Positions 6,047 through 10,127 of a stretch of 10,127 nucleotides of DNA are shown here, piece by piece. This DNA is from Acidobacteriaceae bacterium (lineage in GTDB: Bacteria; Acidobacteriota; Terriglobia; Terriglobales; Acidobacteriaceae). Location: positions 8,604-18,730 of the forward strand of contig PMHC01000220.1 of the NCBI GenBank assembly GCA_003156495.1, given 5' to 3'. Made by a program: the position numbers and the translations under genes. The notes under the pieces are model-generated. The model saw only the letters and a program-made list of their open reading frames with translations. It made no database searches and was not told the origin of the DNA. Positions within the stretch are counted from its first letter, which is position 1, and each line of letters starts with the position of its first letter.

Positions 6047-6508
6047 TTATGCTGCGACGTCCATCTTTTTCGGTGAGCTTACCTGATCGTCGAAAGCCGC
6101 CGCTCTCCAACTCTTTGCTTCACTTCGCTTTTCCGGCGTAGGCGGATAGATCTGAATTAATCCGTGCGGGTTAGGCAGCTTTGTAAACGAACTCTCATGT
6201 TCTATCACCGACTTTAATGTGCATGCGAATGCCTCGGAGTGATAGCCATTACTAAAGGACAAGCCAGTAGCATGGGACCAGAGAGGCCGTATCCATAATT
6301 CACAGATGAGGCTCCAGTGCCCCCGAATGGTGGACGCCAAGATCGTAAGAAAATCGAGCGAACCGTCAGCTCCGGTTTGGTATTCAAGATGAATCAATCC
6401 AGAGGTCGATTCCGGCATCAGATCATCCCAACCTTGGATCACCGCATATTCCAAAGCCCGGTCGAGTCGAACCATTTGCACCGTTCGCGAACTGATGATA
6501 TTTGTCAT
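6047..6508 (-). CDS. Hypothetical protein (153 residues)
   Basis: Not recognised. Soluble-looking, with no signal peptide or membrane helix. The core, about residues 37-105, alternates hydrophobic and polar residues as in a mixed alpha/beta domain and is rich in Trp (27, 65, 72, 77) and aromatic positions: HLEYQTG, then GHWSLICELWIRPLW and LSFSNGYHSEAF. The end is charged and probably flexible (PPTPEKRSEA, then SSPKKMDVAA). The ATG at 6508 is supported by AGGAGAGG just upstream. The gene is followed, 159 bases on and on the same strand, by the Crp/Fnr gene; the gap holds a dyad near that gene, so the two may or may not share a transcript. A function should not be assigned from the sequence alone. 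Confidence 0.65.
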   Translation of the reverse strand: MTNIISSRTVQMVRLDRALEYAVIQGWDDLMPESTSGLIHLEYQTGADGSLDFLTILASTIRGHWSLICELWIRPLWSHATGLSFSNGYHSEAFACTLKSVIEHESSFTKLPNPHGLIQIYPPTPEKRSEAKSWRAAAFDDQVSSPKKMDVAA

Positions 6509-6727
6509 AGCCTCTCCTGCGTTACGCCGCCATGTACATTGCTCATAAACCCCGCGTTCCGTTCTGCGTCGGTACGGCTGCTAGCCAAGAAAAACGCCTA
6601 TTGGTAGACATCCACAACTTCCTTGAGATTGTTGTGGCGCAAGATGGCGTACCTGTACTGATCTACCTGCACGCTATCAACTCCGATTCATGATTTCTGG
6701 GCAATAACGCTCATGATTCTTGGCGCA

Positions 6728-6758
6728 TTGACAACTCTTCCAAAACCATGGGTATATC
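6728..6758 (+). promoter_or_regulatory. Candidate sigma-70 promoter of the radical SAM gene
   Basis: A perfect TTGACA (6728-6733) is followed after 18-19 bases by GTATAT/TATATC (6752-6758). It points at the radical SAM gene with a leader of about 170 bases. The -35 match is perfect but the -10 and spacing are only fair. A second -10-like TATAGT at 6800-6805 without a good -35 is an alternative. Confidence 0.4.
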
Positions 6759-6779
6759 CGCCCATTAAGTGATCCCTTT

Positions 6780-6803
6780 TATACAGTTTGTAAAAGCTGT
6801 ATA
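6780..6803. promoter_or_regulatory. TATACAG-N10-CTGTATA dyad (operator-like)
   Basis: Perfect 7-base arms TATACAG (6780-6786) and CTGTATA (6797-6803), with the next inner pairs giving one mismatch, make a 24-base symmetrical site in the leader of the radical SAM gene. The size and symmetry fit the binding site of a dimeric regulator. A TATAGT -10-like element overlaps its right arm. No regulator can be named. Confidence 0.45.
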
Positions 6804-6932
6804 GTTGGATAATAGCTTTCAGGAAGCGATGCACTATTTCAAGCGCAGCCGCGCTAGGTCCTGACGGATTGAATCGATCGCCGGAACCTACGCTTCAGCT
6901 CTACGGCCGCTTTTCTTCCCCGGAGGTGACCG

Positions 6933-8483
6933 ATGAACGCTCTTCTGATCTACCCGGAATTTCCAGATACCTATTGGAGCTTCAAACACGCACTCAAATT
7001 CCTCGGCAAACGAGCGGCGCAGCCACCGCTCGGTCTGATGACGATAGCCGCTTTGTTGCCGGGCGCCTGGAAGAAGCGGCTCGTAGACACCAACGTTGAG
7101 CGGCTGAAGGATGCGGACCTGGCGTGGGCCGATGTGGCGATGATCAGCGGCATGCACATCCATCGGGAGTCGCTTGTTGCCATCGTGGAGCGGTGCCATG
7201 CGCGCGGATTGCGCACCGTAGTGGGTGGCCCCATCGCCAGCAGCTTATCCCCGGCCGATCTCAAGGCAGACCATGTGGTCATTGGCGAGGCGGAGAGCCT
7301 GATTGCCGATCTGGCTCGCGGATTAGAGCAGGGAACGGCAAAAGCAGTCTATCAGGCGACAGAAAGACCGGAGATGGAAACTAGTCCATTGCCCGATCTG
7401 AGCCTCATCAAGATGAATCGCTACTCGACCATGACCGTGCAATACTCGCGCGGCTGCCCGTTTAACTGCGAGTTCTGCGACATCATTGAAATTTACGGAA
7501 GAAAGCCGCGTACCAAGGCGATAACCCAGGTGCTCGCCGAACTGGATCAGTTACGCGCGGCCGGCTGGCGAGAAGCTGTCTTCATCGTCGACGATAACTT
7601 TATCGGCAACAAAGTGCGCGCCAAGCAGCTACTGAGGGCCATCATCGAATGGCGCAGCCAATACAAGATTAACTTTACATTCAGCACTGAGGCTTCACTT
7701 AACCTGGCCGACGATTCGGAATTGATGCAGTTGATGAAGGATGCTGGATTCACCACGGTCTTTCTCGGCATCGAAACGCCCGACGAATCCGGCCTCGTTG
7801 CCTGCAACAAATTGCAAAACACGCGCCGCAGCATGCTTGACAGCATAGCGCTGATTCAGAGCTATGGGATGCAGGTTATGGGCGGCTTCATTCTCGGCTT
7901 CGATACCGATCGTGACGATATCTTCGACAGTATGGTCGGCTTCATTCAGAAGAGCGGAATTCCCGTTGCCATGGTTGGGCTGCTGCAGGCCATGCCCGGA
8001 ACTCAACTCTTCCGGCGGCTGTGGAACGAGGGCCGGATTCTGGATGCGGGCGACGGAAACAACACGGACGACAAGCTGAATTTTCTGCCCCACATGGATG
8101 CCGCCAAACTTGTTGAGGGGTACCGCTCGGTGCTCAAAAGAATCTACTCCTGTGACGCTTATTATGAGCGTGTCAAGATCTACCTGAATCGTATCCAGCC
8201 ACGGCACGGGAAGCAGAGCTCCGGACAGAAGTGGATTACCGTGAGCAATGCGCGCGCCTTTGTCACCTCCATTGTTCGTCAAGGAGTTTTCGGGCCGCAG
8301 CGCTGGAGTTACTGGAAGTTTCTGCTGACCGTGGCAACCCGCTATCGCCATTGCGTTGGCGTGGCCATGACTCTATTGGTCATGGGATATCATTTCCAGG
8401 TGATAACCAGAAGGCTGTTCGATGACCTGGACTCGCCTGCCGTCTCGTCCGCGCCAGAAGCTGTTCAGTATCCTGAAAAGTAA
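6933..8483 (+). CDS. B12-binding-type radical SAM protein (DUF4070-like)
   Basis: 516-residue enzyme in the cobalamin-dependent radical SAM class, which often methylates unreactive carbon atoms. An N-terminal B12-binding fold (about 1-140) shows YPEFPDTYWSFKHAL, PPLGLMTIAALLP and VVGGP. The usual DxHxxG cobalt-ligand motif reads DTNVER (52-57), so the lower His ligand is missing, as in many proteins of this class. The radical SAM core (about 165-370) has the cluster cysteines C175, C179 and C182 in GCPFNCEFC, then GIETPDE (279-285) and GGFILGFD (317-324). The C-terminal part (about 375-495) resembles DUF4070 and ends with a hydrophobic stretch. The hopanoid C-2 methylase HpnP belongs, to my knowledge, to this broad group, but no hopanoid genes lie nearby, so the substrate is open. 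GGAGGTGA 3 bases before the ATG fixes the start. It appears monocistronic, converging with the ABC gene. Confidence 0.9.
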   Translation: MNALLIYPEFPDTYWSFKHALKFLGKRAAQPPLGLMTIAALLPGAWKKRLVDTNVERLKDADLAWADVAMISGMHIHRESLVAIVERCHARGLRTVVGGPIASSLSPADLKADHVVIGEAESLIADLARGLEQGTAKAVYQATERPEMETSPLPDLSLIKMNRYSTMTVQYSRGCPFNCEFCDIIEIYGRKPRTKAITQVLAELDQLRAAGWREAVFIVDDNFIGNKVRAKQLLRAIIEWRSQYKINFTFSTEASLNLADDSELMQLMKDAGFTTVFLGIETPDESGLVACNKLQNTRRSMLDSIALIQSYGMQVMGGFILGFDTDRDDIFDSMVGFIQKSGIPVAMVGLLQAMPGTQLFRRLWNEGRILDAGDGNNTDDKLNFLPHMDAAKLVEGYRSVLKRIYSCDAYYERVKIYLNRIQPRHGKQSSGQKWITVSNARAFVTSIVRQGVFGPQRWSYWKFLLTVATRYRHCVGVAMTLLVMGYHFQVITRRLFDDLDSPAVSSAPEAVQYPEK

Positions 8484-8487
8484 ACCG

Positions 8488-8553
8488 GCCAATTGGCATT
8501 TGAGTTGACATAGCGCTCTGCGAACGCTGCCCGTTTGCAAAATGCCACTTGGC
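8488..8553. terminator. Imperfect hairpin between convergent genes
   Basis: GCCAATTGGCATTT (8488-8501) and AAATGCCACTTGGC (8540-8553) are inverted with one mismatch and enclose 38 bases. It starts 4 bases after the radical SAM stop codon and lies 69 bases beyond the stop of the opposite ABC gene, so it is placed to stop or stabilise transcripts from both sides. There is no T run and the loop is large, so function as an intrinsic terminator is uncertain. Confidence 0.35.
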
Positions 8554-8621
8554 GGCTTCAATCCATCCCGACTTCCTAAGCTATTGCCAAAGGGAGAAGC
8601 CGGGGGATATTTAGCGGTCTT

Positions 8622-9428
8622 TTACCAACTGTGCAGCCACTCGGCATCACGGCCGATATGTACGGGCGTCTGGAAGAGATCGCTGAGCCGCGCTTCGGTC
8701 AGCAGTTCCTCGCGCGGGCCGTCGCCGACGATGCGGCCGTCGCGCATTAGCACGATGCGCCGGATCTCGGGAAGAATATCGCCCAGATGATGCGTCACCA
8801 TGACCAGGCCGACGCCTTCGCCGGCCAGTCCACGCAGCGTTTCGCGGAGCTCGTGCTGCGCGGCCAGATCGAGCGCGTTAGACGGCTCGTCGAGCAGCAG
8901 TTGCTTGGGTTGGTGCACGAGCGAGCGCGCGATCATGATCCGCCGCCGTTCGCCGGCCGACATGGTGCCGACGAACTGATCGGCCAGATGCGTTGCCTCC
9001 ATGCGCTTGAGTGCTTCCCAGGCTCGCGTGCGCATCTCTTCCGTGATGGCGAGATTGGACCACAGCGACGAAGCCGAAAAGAAGCCCGCGACGACGGCGT
9101 CGAGTCCGCTGGTGACGGCTGTGCGCCGGCCCGGCAACTCCGCGCCCATCGAATTGGAGCCCACCACGCCGAAGTGGCGGCGCAGCTCGGTCAGATCCCA
9201 GCGCTCGCGGCCGAAGATGCGCACACTCATTCCCGGCCGCACCATGGGATAGATCTGGCAGGTCATCGTCAGAATTAACGTGGATTTGCCGCAGCCGTTG
9301 GGGCCGAGAATGGCCACATGTTCGCCGGTGCCGATGCGGAGATTCACGCCGTGCAAAACCTCGCGATCGCCGCGCGCCACATCCACATTTTGCAGATTCA
9401 AAAACTCAGCCCAATTGGTCTCGTTCAT
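8622..9428 (-). CDS. Stand-alone ABC transporter ATP-binding protein
   Basis: A 268-residue ATPase with one nucleotide-binding domain: Walker A GPNGCGKST (42-50), signature SAGER (157-161, in place of LSGGQ), Walker B QLLLDEP (176-182) with D-loop SNALD, and the switch histidine in VTHH (211-214). The Q-loop position reads VVGSNSMG without a clear glutamine. This pattern and the separate, membrane-free layout recall soluble YlmA/ModF-like ATPases, which, to my knowledge, lack an obvious partner permease. No permease or binding protein is encoded beside it in this window. The ATG at 9428 has GAGG about 6 bases upstream. It is divergent from argJ with only 35 bases between the start codons. A transport substrate cannot be given; a regulatory or translation-linked role is possible but unproven. 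Confidence 0.9.
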   Translation of the reverse strand: MNETNWAEFLNLQNVDVARGDREVLHGVNLRIGTGEHVAILGPNGCGKSTLILTMTCQIYPMVRPGMSVRIFGRERWDLTELRRHFGVVGSNSMGAELPGRRTAVTSGLDAVVAGFFSASSLWSNLAITEEMRTRAWEALKRMEATHLADQFVGTMSAGERRRIMIARSLVHQPKQLLLDEPSNALDLAAQHELRETLRGLAGEGVGLVMVTHHLGDILPEIRRIVLMRDGRIVGDGPREELLTEARLSDLFQTPVHIGRDAEWLHSW

Positions 9429-9463
9429 TCTCGCCTCACCTGTTAGATTAAATGGATTGACCC
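9429..9463. promoter_or_regulatory. Short divergent spacer between the ABC gene and argJ
   Basis: Only 35 bases separate the two start codons. This leaves no room for two complete promoters, so at least one must lie inside the neighbouring coding sequence. AT-rich TTAGATTAAAT (9443-9453) could supply a -10 element in either direction. No clear -35 was found, and the argJ ribosome site (GGATT) is weak. Confidence 0.3.
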
Positions 9464-10127
9464 ATGAGCGATTTTACTGATGAACTTATCCCGCGCGGAT
9501 TCCGCTTTGCGGCGGCGACGACGGGGCTTAAAGCTAGCGGCCATCCGGATTTTGCCGTGATCGTGGCCGATGAAGCGGCCAGTGCCGCCGCCGTTTTCAC
9601 CTCCAATCGCGTGACGGCCTCTCCGCTTGCAATCGACAAAGAACATTTGCGCGCGACCGGCGGACGAGTGCGCGCGGTAGCTATCAACGCGGGCAACGCC
9701 AACTGCGCCGCCGGCGACGCGGGTTTGCAGGCCGCGCACGCCACTTGCCGGGCCGCCGCGAAAATCTTCAACTGCCGCGCCGAAGAGGTCTTTCCCTCAT
9801 CGACCGGAATTATCGGTGTGCCGCTGCCGGCCGAAAAGCTCATTGCCGCTTTGCCGGCGATGGCGGCATCGCTCGGCGCCGAGCCGGCGCGCTTTCACGC
9901 GGCCGCGCAGGCGATTATGACCACCGACACGGTGGAAAAAAACGCCTTCGCGCAGATTGAAACCGCTGCCGGCCAAGCGCGCATCGCCGCCTTTTGCAAG
10001 GGTTCGGGAATGATTCATCCGCAGCTCGTTCCGCACGCGACCATGCTGGTTTACATCCTGACCGACGCGGCCGTCGAGCCGGCGATTCTGGACGGCTACC
10101 TGCAACCGGCCATCGAGGTCAGCTTCA
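9464..10127 (+). CDS. argJ: Glutamate N-acetyltransferase / ornithine acetyltransferase ArgJ (right end beyond window)
   Basis: Arginine biosynthesis enzyme that moves the acetyl group from N-acetylornithine to glutamate (cyclic route); some members also use acetyl-CoA. 221 codons are present of an expected 390-410. Family signatures: IPRGFRFAAATTGLKASG at the start, VFTSN (44-48), INAGNANCA (74-82), FPSSTGIIGVPLP (110-122) and IMTTDT (151-156). The proenzyme cuts itself before a threonine in a motif normally like KGSGMIxPNMATML; here it reads KGSGMIHPQLVPHATML. The A-T scissile pair is kept (Thr193), but three extra residues seem to lie before it. The ATG at 9464 follows an in-frame TGA at 9458, so no longer start exists. 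The remaining beta-chain part lies outside the window. No other arg gene is visible here. Confidence 0.95.
   Translation, partial: MSDFTDELIPRGFRFAAATTGLKASGHPDFAVIVADEAASAAAVFTSNRVTASPLAIDKEHLRATGGRVRAVAINAGNANCAAGDAGLQAAHATCRAAAKIFNCRAEEVFPSSTGIIGVPLPAEKLIAALPAMAASLGAEPARFHAAAQAIMTTDTVEKNAFAQIETAAGQARIAAFCKGSGMIHPQLVPHATMLVYILTDAAVEPAILDGYLQPAIEVSF

Larger units (their letters stand above)
6509..6932. other. Divergent intergenic region between the 153-residue gene and the radical SAM gene
   Basis: A 424-base region between divergent genes. It holds a CCACAAC/GTTGTGG inverted repeat (6612-6618 with 6631-6637), two copies of TCATGATT 23 bases apart (6688 and 6711), a promoter-like TTGACA (6728-6733), a TATACAG dyad (6780-6803), and a strong ribosome site just before 6933. 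A 53-codon plus-strand frame (6532-6693) is open but has no ribosome site. Confidence 0.5.

Noticed and set aside
6317..6607. Plus-strand frame of 96 codons
   Set aside because: Mostly antisense to the 153-residue gene, which has a good ribosome site.
6532..6693. Plus-strand 53-codon frame beginning MYIAHKPRVPF
   Set aside because: Looks somewhat protein-like, but has no ribosome site and lies in a divergent promoter region; too weak to call.
7695..8351. Minus-strand frame of 218 codons opposite the radical SAM gene
   Set aside because: Antisense shadow; the plus strand carries clear radical SAM motifs.
1..10127. CRISPR array, tRNA, rRNA, toxin-antitoxin or phage module
   Set aside because: No regularly spaced repeats, cloverleaf, rRNA-like stretch, paired small-gene module or phage gene was found on either strand by eye.

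Overview
The window looks like a chromosomal segment of a GC-rich bacterium, most likely an Acidobacteriota (Terriglobia-type) genome. That placement is an inference from protein style: a four-membrane-segment FtsK, a Crp/Fnr regulator with a degenerate nucleotide pocket, an ArgJ that resembles acidobacterial ones, and a stand-alone ABC ATPase. No rRNA or other phylogenetic marker is present to confirm it.

Layout. (1) 1-3161: two conserved cell-envelope/division genes on the minus strand, the DNA translocase ftsK (C-terminal part beyond the left edge) and undecaprenyl-diphosphatase uppP, separated by a clear intrinsic terminator and a second hairpin. (2) About 3180-6510: a looser stretch with lower GC and larger gaps. 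From left to right it holds a degraded IS630-type transposase tail, a long near-perfect hairpin, a short doubtful ORF, a CsbD-type stress protein, an unrecognised 167-residue protein, a Crp/Fnr regulator and an unrecognised 153-residue protein, all on the minus strand. It reads as an accessory or stress-related patch between conserved genes. (3) 6509-8483: a 424-base intergenic region with promoter-like and dyad signals, leading to a plus-strand cobalamin-binding-type radical SAM enzyme. (4) 8484-10127: an imperfect hairpin between convergent genes, a minus-strand stand-alone ABC ATPase, and divergently from it, 35 bases away, argJ (ornithine/glutamate N-acetyltransferase), which runs off the right edge.

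How the genes may work together. ftsK (chromosome segregation at the septum) and uppP (lipid carrier recycling for peptidoglycan) are both housekeeping genes but appear to be separate transcription units. CsbD and the Crp/Fnr protein suggest stress-linked control of the middle patch, though nothing in the sequence proves co-regulation. No CRISPR array, tRNA, rRNA, phage module or multi-gene defence cassette is visible. The best candidates for something undescribed are the two orphan proteins flanking the Crp/Fnr gene and the long regulated-looking leader of the radical SAM gene.
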